Origin: Hyaloperonospora brassicae
Lineage: Eukaryota > Oomycota > Peronosporomycetes > Peronosporales > Peronosporaceae
NCBI GenBank assembly: GCA_947650285.1
Contig: CANTFL010000002.1
Span: forward strand, 124,001 to 188,000
Direction: 5' to 3'
DNA length: 64,000 nucleotides
Shown piece by piece: positions 55,498 through 64,000 of the stretch. The notes beneath the pieces were generated by a model that had not been told where the DNA came from, searched no databases, and saw only the letters and a program-made list of their open reading frames with translations. Each line of letters begins with the position of its first letter. Position 1 is the first letter of the stretch. The translations under genes were made by a program, and so were the position numbers.

Positions 55498-57240
55498 GAC
55501 TTTTGAGTGGACGTTGCCACAGGTTTGGACGCTTTGAGTGAGTTTAAAAGAGGGTCAGAGGCTCAGAGGCTCTGCTCGATGATTAAATTAAACGGGTTCG
55601 ATGAGACGGGCGTGCGAAGGAGTGGTAGCTGGCTCAGTCGACAGTGCCAGAATGTGTGCACATGTAGCAGTTTTGTGCAGACGGTGTTTTATACACGTGC
55701 AGACGTTTGTGCCCCCCTCTCGCGTTTAAAACACCGGAGGGTTGGAAGTGGAGTTGTCATAGCGGCCACTCCCTTCCGGGTCGACGCCCCAGCTGACAGG
55801 TTTCGTCGTTATAGTGGGTGATTGAGGTGGTTCCATGAAGTTCGAGAGGGGTCTTGGTCGTTGGGCGCAGGATAGAGCAAGATCTCCTTTCGAGCTTGAT
55901 AACGCCACTGACGAGGCTCCCATCCGAGGGCTGAAACGCGTCTGGCGCGCGTCCAATATAGAAGTCATTGCTTCTGTTTTCTCTGTTTCCGACACTGAGC
56001 ATGGTCAGCGATGCCAGAAGAAGTCAAAGCGACCGAAACCACATTATGTACGACCCGCTGGCTACACTGTGTTAAAAGCATCGGTAGCTCACCGGCGTTC
56101 GGCAAACGGCAGGTCTGCGTTGATTAGCAGCGTGACCCATACATTGCGCAGAATCAGGTTCATGAACACGTCTCGCGTTTGCGCACGCGTCGAATGTTGA
56201 AGAAAGACTTTGTCAGGGAACTGCAGCGTGTGAGCCCGCCTGCCTATTCAACTCGCGAGCACGAAACGCTTCCCGACCAGATCAGGCAAAACATTGCATT
56301 TGCACGCGCATTCGGACATGATCAGTGAGTCGGCAAAGGTGTGTGGCTACAGAGAAGGTATGTGAAAACATTGAAGATCACATGAGCTCGCACAGGTGTT
56401 GGGCATGTGAACACTTCAACTGGGTCAATTGTATCTCGCACCCCTTGATGCCTTCGCTACGAACGATGTCGAGCTGTTTTTACCCAGATAGACGACCCTT
56501 GACTAAAATCCTCGGTTTAACTATTTTTTACTTAAAGGACGAACCTCGACTGAGAACCGTAGTCTAGGTTCGTACATTTGGGTGAAAAAATAAGCTTACT
56601 TTTGTCTTCGCGTTTATATTCGAAAGCACAAGCTTAGACCCTCAGTCTAGGTTCGTCCACCTGGATAAAACATATTAGATTCGTGTTGCTTCGGTCTTTA
56701 GTGTTACGCGAATATTCCTTGTCTTGAAATGACTGTAGCTTTGCAGATCTGAGTTTAGCTGACTAATTACACTCAACAACTGGAGTCAATTCATGGTGAC
56801 ATTACTTTAGTTCCGTAAATTCGGAAATGTCGCTCTATATCTTCATGCAAATTCAACGGAATAACGCACGCCAAATGCCAATGACGAGTCAGTGACGATT
56901 GTGCATGGAACTTCCGAACACAAAGAGAGTCCATCTACGCTTCTGTGAAAAAAAGCCTGTAATTGCGTCAACATTCGACTGTAGCCACTGAAAACCTTTT
57001 GGTCTCGACATTGGCCCGTGCTGAAGACACGACAAGCGCCCGACTGCCCATTTGTCAAGACATTCGCTGCATTTAGCAATGCACCTCAAAGCCACAAAGT
57101 GCATAATGATTATCTCGGCGTACACCATCCAAACGTGTCAAAGTTCACCTCCACGTCGTCAACTGTCAACTATTACTCTACTTGTACCATCTTCTGGTCA
57201 CGGCAACACCTGCACCTGCGCAATGTCCGGCTGCAAACTC
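55498..57240. other. Intergenic region between effector candidate and ABC gene
   Basis: The start of this region is effector upstream DNA and the end is downstream of the ABC gene. Short frames are not convincing. The only notable structure is the inverted repeat listed separately. Confidence 0.4.
56537..56658. repeat. 18-bp inverted repeat flanking about 86 bp
   Basis: GGACGAACCTCGACTGAG at 56537-56554 is the inverted complement (17 of 18) of CTCAGTCTAGGTTCGTCC at 56641-56658. A third partial copy (AGTCTAGGTTCGTAC) lies at about 56561-56575. It could be a small foldback transposon relic or local rearrangement. Confidence 0.6.
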
Positions 57241-60200
57241 TCACGCCGGCGGACTTTCAACATCGTTTCGCGTCGCCTGTCGATGCGGTCGCAATTTGGA
57301 TCGACGCCAGCGGAGCGACAGCAAAGCGTAGCCAAGAACGAAATACAGCAGTGCGAGCCCCAGTAGAATGAGGCTATCGGATCGAGAAGTTCGAGACGTA
57401 TCCAAGTTGTAGTGCGAGAGCACTTCATCGCCCGAGTGGCCAAAGCAGCCGTCCATTTCCGTTCCCGAGCCGGTTCTCAAACCAGGAATCGTGTCTGTGG
57501 CAGCAAACGTAGCACTATTTCGTCCGTGGTCACCTCCGCAACCGAAAGTGCCCGTGCGACTCCAGAATAGCTTCATCAACGCTTCAAACCCGAACGTCAA
57601 CGGCGAGATATACCGCAGCCAAATGAAGTAGTCGGGTACATCGTCAGCATTAAGGAGCAGACCCGCGAAGACCACGAAAAGAAGCAGTAAGAGCATGTAA
57701 ACGATCACTGCCACACGTGCGCGGCTCAGGAGGCCAAGCAGTAAAGTGGCGATCCCCACACTGGTCCAGCTCACGAGCCACATCACGATTTGCATGTAGA
57801 AGTAGAGACTGAATCCGTGACCGACTCCAATGAGCAGATACGCTGGTGCGAAGAGCAGAATCGACAGCACTAGTGTTGCAGGCACTTCTGCCACCACTTT
57901 GGTCAGGTACCAACAGACCATGCGATACCGACCCTGACGGTGCTCTCGCTCGATAATCGACATCTCGAACGGCAGATAGACGAATGTGCGATACGCCATA
58001 GCGAGCATTTGCAGCACCACCATGAAGAGGTAAGCACCAGCCCAGTTCTGGATATCTTGTTGGTCGTCCAAGTCTAGTTGAAGAAAAATGAGGCCGCAGA
58101 TCAGGCTCGCAATGATCATACAGACCGAGTGCCAACCAAAGAGTACTCGGTACGGTGCAAGGCTCTGAATCTGACGACGAAATAACAGCGAGAGCTGACT
58201 GCAACATCCAACGCGGCTACCAGAAGCAGCTTTTCTGTCGTCCATAGTGCGTTTGCCACTAGTGTCAGCGAGACGCGTCTCCACGTACTGCGTCGACCAC
58301 AATTCCTGCAATCGTACAGTCTGATCACGGTCTTCATCATTCCCAGATTCAGAGACCAAGCGCACGAAGAAGGCGACTGGGCATTGGTACCGCGAACATT
58401 GATACCCAAGAGCAGCAAAGTAAGACACTGCCTCACTCGCTTTTCCATGGTAAATTGCGGCTCCCCCCGCAAGCAGGTGCAGCGTGTCGAATAGGGCATA
58501 CACGTATGACGACGTGTGTGTCATTGTTACCAGCACAGTGCGTCCACCTCGTGCGAGTTGACGCAGTTTTGAAATAACGCGCTGCGACGAGTAGACATCC
58601 AAGTCACACGTGGGATCTTCGACAAGCAGAATCGACGGAGCACGCAATAGTGCCGTTGCAATCGCGAGCAGTTTGCAGTCCGCTTTCGACAGATTCTGGA
58701 TGAGGACGTGACGCTGGGAGCTCAGTGCCAACTCGTCCAGGACCGTGTCCACGTACGCCATTGTCTCCTCATCAGCACCATCTCGACAGCCTAAGCCACA
58801 GCCAGTACTCGACTTGCCAGCTAGTAGCTGAGCTTGGGACTGTAAATGTTCCTTCACGGTCAACGTTTTGTAAAAGCGATCATCCGAGGCCACGTACACA
58901 GCATATCGTGCAACCTCGTCAGCGGTTGCTGCAATTCCATTGAGCGTCACATGGCCTTCCAATGTCTTGTGGAGCCCACCAAGACACTCCAGCAGCACCA
59001 CATTCGAATCACGCGATGGACCAGTGATAAGTACAAGTTCTCCGCTTTGTACAGATCCGCTGGCGTTGCGGAGCAAGTCGGGCGTCGTCGTCTCGCTCTT
59101 CGACTTCTTCGGCGCTGCTACTCGCACGTTCTCCCAGCCGAGAGGTACATAAGCGACGCTGCGCAGTGCACGGTCAGCACCTCGTGGAGTTTCCACGCGA
59201 ATGTAGTGATTGTCTGCTTCTGCAGCAATGGGCGAGTTGCAATGGTCTTTTTGCTCGACCGGACCACGCAGACTGCGCCTCGGGTCCGTTTGCTTGTCGT
59301 CCATGGCGTCACGAGTGACAAGCTGACCCAATTGCCCGCGAAAAGTCCAGTCATATCGCCACTGGAAGCCGCTCGTGCGCTTCTTCGCCAGTACCAACAG
59401 AAACCAGAATGCCAAGAAAAAGAGCGCTACACCGATCGCAGCCAGATACAGAGCGTTTTCGAGTCCCGAACTGCTCTCCATGCTGTAAAACTCGAGCACG
59501 CCGTCGCCGGTGAGAGCAATGCAGTTTACAAGAGTCCAGTCACAATCAATCGTGTCCACCCGTGCCCAGAAAACTGCCATCATGGCCCTGTAGCCGAAGT
59601 TGATCGGCGAGATGTGGTGCAGCCACACGAGCCAATTCGGGATGTCGCCAACGTGGATCAATAGACCACCACATTGGGCAAAGAGCACCATGAACGTGGC
59701 AAATGCAATGACAGCACGCACAACGTTGCGAAGAGCAGCTAGAGTTACAAGTACCAAGCCAGTAGCAGTCCACCCGGCCAAGATGATGATGATCTGCATG
59801 AAGACATACACTTTGAAGCCATGGCCGATCCCAACAAGCAAATAGATGGGCGCGAACAACGCGATTGAAGAAACAATGAGGGACGGCAGCTCGGCAGCGT
59901 TCTTGGTGATCAACCAACTCAGTAGAAAGGAAAAGCCGCCACCGTTTTCGTGACACCCTCGCAACGCAATCGCAGTCTCGCGTGGTAGAAACACAAAGCT
60001 GCGGTAGGCGCTGAAAAGCATTTGCACGACGATCGCGTAGAAAAAACTACCAGCGACGTTCTGGATGCCGTGCTCGTCAGAGAGTTCGAGATCGAGGTAG
60101 ACGAGTCCAAACACGACGCCAATCAAGAGCGCAGCCAACAAGTGCCACCAAAAGACAAATCCATAACGCGAGAGTCGACGTACGTGGCAAGCCCACATGA

Positions 60201-63200
60201 GCCACAACTGGCTGCAGCATTTCGTGTGATGATAGTTGTGCCTTGGCCAGCCACTGCCATCAACAACAGCGTCTTGACTCGTTGTTGCTGCACCTCTGAT
60301 TGCGTGTTCATCGTAAACAACGCTACTGTGTTGAGCCCATTCGTGCTTCAGATAACTGAGTCGAGCCATGCCTTCAGTATCTCGTTTACGGTCACCGACA
60401 ACCATCTGAAGCATAAAATGGTCCATGGGGTTCACGTACTCAGGGCACACGTACCCGAGTGTCGAGAAGTAGGCAATACAATCCAAAGCCTTGTCATCAT
60501 ACACGCACGATGCGTCTGCAACGAGGTAAAGTTTGTCGAAAAGCCCATACGACTGTGAGAATGGGTGATGCAGTGTCGTAACTACCGCCAAACCTTTCTC
60601 AATCGCCAGCCACCGCAGTTTGGCAACAACCCTCTCGGCACTTGTCGCATCGAGTCCATCGGTCGGGTCTTCAACGAAAAGTATCGATGGATTCGTGAGC
60701 AAAGCTGTTGCGATGGCAAGTAGCTTCCGTTCGCCACGGGTGAGCCCACAAAGCGTGAAAATACCACCTCCAATCAACTTGTCACGGCAACAAGAGAGCT
60801 CCGTGTCTTCCATCACTTGCTCGACTCGCTTCAGGCACAGCTCATCGGTATAAGTATGACCCATTCGAAGGTGCGTCTGAGCAAGCAAATGCTCCTGTAC
60901 AGTCAAGGTTTCGTGAAATAAGTCTTCACGCGCAACGCAGGGGACATAGCTGTCCGTTGTTTTGCTCCGCGCATGGCCGTTCAAGGTCACCACACCTTCC
61001 ATGTCGTCTTCGTACCCGGCTAAACACGACAGCAGCGCAGTGCATTCCGCCTTCGACGGGCCTGTAATGACCAAGAACTCTTGAGTCCTCACCAAGCCAC
61101 TTAAGTTGTCAAGCATGAGTTCACCACTTCCATACGGCGTGTTGCCCCCTGCACTTCTCTTCCACATCTCGCGCTTCAGGCACAGCTTATCCCACGCTAG
61201 CGAGCACGGCGTGACCGCAAGGGTTAGTCCCGTCTCATTGTGAACAAGCTTTCCATGAACTGGACTCGCCATTGCAACGAAATGCTCGTCCGAGTCGAGC
61301 TCCGGCTCATTGTTGTCAACGAGCTCGGTCGGACGGCGCTTAATACCTCGATTGGATGTTGCGCTCGAGTCAACACGCTTCGACGCTTTTGTCAACGCGA
61401 CGTCTGGCGAGATACTTTGACGCAGAGATTCAACTTGAATGGCTGCAGTAGGAGTCTTGCCATCAGGAGATACCACGCCAAGCGACAGCAGCTTTACCAC
61501 CTCCTCACTTTCGGAAGCATTACCGACCCTTGAATCGTCTGAGTCAATGACGTCCACCAGTGTGGGCGAATGATAAAGGCTGTCTTCTTCTCCTGAGAAA
61601 CCTAGGAAAGCACTGGCTCGCACGGATTCGGCTACCTCAAGCGTTGTATGCGAAACGACGCTTCCAGTTGCCTCCTCCGTCTCAAAAGCTTCCTCGATTT
61701 CGATCGGTATTTGCATCCTCTCCACGGTCACTCGTCCATCGTTCAGCTTGCTGACACTGTTCTCTTCTCGAGAAGATCCAGAGACGTTTACCTCGTTTTG
61801 TATCGTGGAGCTGCGAATCTCGTCGGTCAAATGAGTTCCAGCAACAACAGCAGCTGGTCCGTTGTCGCAGTATAGGCCACTGTCGTTTCCGTTAGCCTGC
61901 TCGCCTCCGTAGAGACGCGACACTGGTCGGCCATCACGCCAGGACTTCCGACTGCTACGACCAAACTTCTGCTGGGATACATGTGAAGCCGACTCAACTC
62001 CTACGCTCATTGTTGATGCAGAAGTTGCGGGGCTATCCCTATCCAAATGTGCATCATCGTTCGTCTTTGCATAACGGGCAGACGGCTTGGCGTCAAGTTC
62101 CTCGTGACCAAGCTCGTCAAGCGTCATTGCACCTTTCTCTCGAGCAGCACAGACACTTGAAGCTGGTTGAACGAACACGTTTTCATGGAAAGGTGTTGAC
62201 CGATCAATCGCTTCCGTCGCTTCTTGATATCCCGATGCCTCACCATTGCTACTTTCTCGTGCAGAACGTACATCATACCCGCTATTCGCATGCTCTTCCG
62301 ATGTTTTTCCAGAGGTTCCCGATGGAAGTGTCACAAAGGCGTCATGCATCGAAATCGTCGTATCAGGTGATACACCTTCCGTGCCAGCAGCGGATTTCCC
62401 AGCAAGTGGTATTTCCTTGTACTCAGCAGCAACCATTCTCTCCTTTCCAGTGACCGCTTCATCCGGCTCGAAGTAACTCCATGACGCATGGCCCTGGTAG
62501 CTTGCTGCAGCATAATCGGCCGGCGTGTCCAGGACTGGCCCAACATCAGTTTTACGTTCACCGCTATGGAAAGAATTCAGTGGCGCCGTGCTGCTGTCCC
62601 GATTTCGAAAGTCGCTGCTAGCAGTAGCAACGGCACCAAACGATCCCAATATCCTCCTCTCATTCATGTTGGTAGCTTCGGGCACTTCGCAAACAACGAT
62701 CTTGCTCACAGAAGTGTCAAGCGCCTTTGACGTTATTGCGTCCCCATCGCCCGTTAGTGATGGCACATCTTTCCGTGTCACTTTTACGCCAGCCTTGCCG
62801 AAGGTGACCCAGGATCTACCAGCATTAGATTGCTGCACGACTGTCTTCTCAGGTGTCGGACGGTCCCTACATGCCAGTGTCGCTAGTTCATCGATTGATA
62901 AGTCGCCATTTACTCCTCCATTGGTGTCAATCTCGTGGTACGAACTTGCCGGATGAGCGACGATAGCAAGGGACTCCACATCATCATCAGCCAACGTGCT
63001 GCCTGTTGCCACAGCGCTGACATTGTATGCTTTTCGTTTGACATCAAGGGCGCTAACGTCAGCACATGACAGTCCTGAGCTCGACAAATGAACTTCGGTC
63101 AGAGGAGCGATAGTTCGCATGGTCCCTGCGCCATCGAATGTCGTCGTGACTCCCTGGCCCTCAGTGGGAGCTGTAGAGGATGTGCCCATAGCGTCCTCAG

Positions 63201-64000
63201 CTGCTTCACGTGCATGGCTTACGGAAGGCGGCGACCGAGTGACCCCTGCTCGACTTCTGCTCAGTATCTCCATACTTCTCGCCACGGAGTACTTACCGCG
63301 ACTTGATTGACCGAGCGATTCGTCGTTGCTGAAGTCGTCCTCACTTGCAACACTTTCTGCATCGACCCCATCCAGTTCGTCCATGTCGGCTTCAGTGCGA
63401 GAGCTTGTCGTGCCATTTCGAACGACCATGCGACGAACGACACGCTGCGGGGTGACTACACGACGAGTAACAATGCGTCGACTCGTTCGGCTAGTGGAAA
63501 TGTCGCTCGAAACACTGCTAACACTACTGGAGAAGCTCCTGGCACTGAACAGTGCATTGTCTGCCTCTTCAGCCATTTCGTCACCCCAATTCATGTACTC
63601 TTGGGCCGGGACCGAAGTCTCTTCCTTCCGGGTCAGCGTACGGCGATGTACGTGACGCGTGACAATCCGTGAGCCCAAGGCCTCGGTAGAGTTTTCGTGC
63701 ATCGAAGTGTCCGATGCTGTCTGTCTGCTCTGCTGGACTCTGCTACCGTAAGTCGATGTACTTTCATCGCTTTCATCGCTTTCAACGACACTGCCATCAG
63801 TATCTTCGAGCTGCACTTCTTCATGGACCTCTCCATCCGTCTCGATCTTCTGCACAACGACTCGTTTCGAGCTGTGAACAGGAATCTCATCTTGCTGTGT
63901 CGCCTCATTAGCTTCCGAAGAGCTCGAAGTACTGCGACCTTCCGACCGCACGACGTTGCCATGCATGTCCACGAATTTGACTTCTTCGTGAACTTGTCCA
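57241..64000 (-). CDS. Giant full-size ABCG-type protein with degenerate ATPase sites (N-terminus beyond window)
   Basis: The frame is open from the window edge to the stop at 57241 (over 2250 codons); its start lies outside. Numbering from 63972: residues 1-~905 are low-complexity, Ser/Glu/Thr-rich. NBD1 (~910-1200) and TMD1 (~1250-1530, six helices) are followed by NBD2 (~1600-1890) and TMD2 (~1925-2145), giving two ABCG-like NBD-TMD halves. Key residues are changed. Walker A reads GPSKAECTALL in NBD1 and GPSRDSNVVLL in NBD2, so the lysine is Cys977 and Asn1657. The signature motifs read LTRGERKLL and LSKADCKLL instead of LSGGxR. Both Walker B motifs read VEDPT instead of DEPT. The H-loop His is kept (TTLHHPF; TMTHTSS). 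The frame and membrane domains are intact, so it is probably an expressed protein that does not hydrolyse ATP normally. Confidence 0.85.
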   Translation of the reverse strand, partial: GQVHEEVKFVDMHGNVVRSEGRSTSSSSEANEATQQDEIPVHSSKRVVVQKIETDGEVHEEVQLEDTDGSVVESDESDESTSTYGSRVQQSRQTASDTSMHENSTEALGSRIVTRHVHRRTLTRKEETSVPAQEYMNWGDEMAEEADNALFSARSFSSSVSSVSSDISTSRTSRRIVTRRVVTPQRVVRRMVVRNGTTSSRTEADMDELDGVDAESVASEDDFSNDESLGQSSRGKYSVARSMEILSRSRAGVTRSPPSVSHAREAAEDAMGTSSTAPTEGQGVTTTFDGAGTMRTIAPLTEVHLSSSGLSCADVSALDVKRKAYNVSAVATGSTLADDDVESLAIVAHPASSYHEIDTNGGVNGDLSIDELATLACRDRPTPEKTVVQQSNAGRSWVTFGKAGVKVTRKDVPSLTGDGDAITSKALDTSVSKIVVCEVPEATNMNERRILGSFGAVATASSDFRNRDSSTAPLNSFHSGERKTDVGPVLDTPADYAAASYQGHASWSYFEPDEAVTGKERMVAAEYKEIPLAGKSAAGTEGVSPDTTISMHDAFVTLPSGTSGKTSEEHANSGYDVRSARESSNGEASGYQEATEAIDRSTPFHENVFVQPASSVCAAREKGAMTLDELGHEELDAKPSARYAKTNDDAHLDRDSPATSASTMSVGVESASHVSQQKFGRSSRKSWRDGRPVSRLYGGEQANGNDSGLYCDNGPAAVVAGTHLTDEIRSSTIQNEVNVSGSSREENSVSKLNDGRVTVERMQIPIEIEEAFETEEATGSVVSHTTLEVAESVRASAFLGFSGEEDSLYHSPTLVDVIDSDDSRVGNASESEEVVKLLSLGVVSPDGKTPTAAIQVESLRQSISPDVALTKASKRVDSSATSNRGIKRRPTELVDNNEPELDSDEHFVAMASPVHGKLVHNETGLTLAVTPCSLAWDKLCLKREMWKRSAGGNTPYGSGELMLDNLSGLVRTQEFLVITGPSKAECTALLSCLAGYEDDMEGVVTLNGHARSKTTDSYVPCVAREDLFHETLTVQEHLLAQTHLRMGHTYTDELCLKRVEQVMEDTELSCCRDKLIGGGIFTLCGLTRGERKLLAIATALLTNPSILFVEDPTDGLDATSAERVVAKLRWLAIEKGLAVVTTLHHPFSQSYGLFDKLYLVADASCVYDDKALDCIAYFSTLGYVCPEYVNPMDHFMLQMVVGDRKRDTEGMARLSYLKHEWAQHSSVVYDEHAIRGAATTSQDAVVDGSGWPRHNYHHTKCCSQLWLMWACHVRRLSRYGFVFWWHLLAALLIGVVFGLVYLDLELSDEHGIQNVAGSFFYAIVVQMLFSAYRSFVFLPRETAIALRGCHENGGGFSFLLSWLITKNAAELPSLIVSSIALFAPIYLLVGIGHGFKVYVFMQIIIILAGWTATGLVLVTLAALRNVVRAVIAFATFMVLFAQCGGLLIHVGDIPNWLVWLHHISPINFGYRAMMAVFWARVDTIDCDWTLVNCIALTGDGVLEFYSMESSSGLENALYLAAIGVALFFLAFWFLLVLAKKRTSGFQWRYDWTFRGQLGQLVTRDAMDDKQTDPRRSLRGPVEQKDHCNSPIAAEADNHYIRVETPRGADRALRSVAYVPLGWENVRVAAPKKSKSETTTPDLLRNASGSVQSGELVLITGPSRDSNVVLLECLGGLHKTLEGHVTLNGIAATADEVARYAVYVASDDRFYKTLTVKEHLQSQAQLLAGKSSTGCGLGCRDGADEETMAYVDTVLDELALSSQRHVLIQNLSKADCKLLAIATALLRAPSILLVEDPTCDLDVYSSQRVISKLRQLARGGRTVLVTMTHTSSYVYALFDTLHLLAGGAAIYHGKASEAVSYFAALGYQCSRYQCPVAFFVRLVSESGNDEDRDQTVRLQELWSTQYVETRLADTSGKRTMDDRKAASGSRVGCCSQLSLLFRRQIQSLAPYRVLFGWHSVCMIIASLICGLIFLQLDLDDQQDIQNWAGAYLFMVVLQMLAMAYRTFVYLPFEMSIIEREHRQGRYRMVCWYLTKVVAEVPATLVLSILLFAPAYLLIGVGHGFSLYFYMQIVMWLVSWTSVGIATLLLGLLSRARVAVIVYMLLLLLFVVFAGLLLNADDVPDYFIWLRYISPLTFGFEALMKLFWSRTGTFGCGGDHGRNSATFAATDTIPGLRTGSGTEMDGCFGHSGDEVLSHYNLDTSRTSRSDSLILLGLALLYFVLGYALLSLRWRRSKLRPHRQATRNDVESPPA

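Noticed and set aside
58846..59664. 272-codon plus-strand frame
   Set aside because: Lies wholly antisense to the ABC protein's second NBD and linker; composition follows the complementary strand.
63966..63972. Start of the ABC protein at the window edge
   Set aside because: The codon at 63972 is GTG, and the frame continues without a stop to the edge (GQVHEEVKF) with a repeat matching downstream protein. The true start is therefore outside the window.

Overview
The window looks like a piece of an oomycete genome, most likely from the Peronosporales (Phytophthora or a downy mildew). The support is two candidate secreted effectors with RXLR/dEER-type motifs, intron-poor host genes, Gypsy and Copia retroelement remnants whose proteins resemble those I know from Phytophthora, and a gene-sparse, repeat-dense layout. 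No bacterial features (ribosome binding sites, operons) are seen.

Layout. 1-12.3 kb is a retrotransposon graveyard: a plus-strand gag-like relic, a decayed minus-strand chromodomain Ty3/gypsy pol (3.4-8.4 kb), then a truncated copy of a second Gypsy family with an intact gag (8590-10604) and older LTR relics. A short RXLR-dEER effector candidate lies at 12280-12564 and a tRNA-Ala pseudogene at about 13.05 kb. From 14.9 to about 25.3 kb there is a decayed host gene for an RNA polymerase II-associated protein 1 (RPAP1) homologue. It is split by a full-length Gypsy element (15295-23284: two 393-bp LTRs, 5-bp target duplication CGATC, primer site, gag, -1 slippery site, dead pol, and a long antisense ORF) and again by a solo LTR of the same family (23743-24134). 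25.3-30.8 kb holds a gag-like relic, two convergent Copia fragments and a circularly permuted scrap of the same Gypsy family.

From about 31 to 50.8 kb the DNA is AT-rich and nearly gene-free. The exception is an intact intronless gene for an XRCC4-like non-homologous end-joining protein (36745-37869). The right end is host coding DNA: an 845-residue membrane sulfatase/lipoteichoic-acid-synthase-like protein (50846-53383), a second candidate secreted effector (55036-55497, minus), and a very large ABCG-type protein (57241 to beyond the window edge, minus). The ABCG-type protein has two nucleotide-binding domains that both lack the Walker A lysine, plus a roughly 900-residue low-complexity N-terminal extension. 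The genes do not form a pathway.

The most unusual signal is in the Gypsy family around 15.3-23.3 kb. LTRs, leader, gag, pol, the antisense ORF and the 3' end are all packed with short perfect inverted repeats (7-11 bp stems with small loops). The start codons of both gag and the antisense ORF sit inside such hairpins, and almost all differences between the two LTRs fall outside the stems. By eye I do not see this in the neighbouring host genes or in the other retroelement families here.
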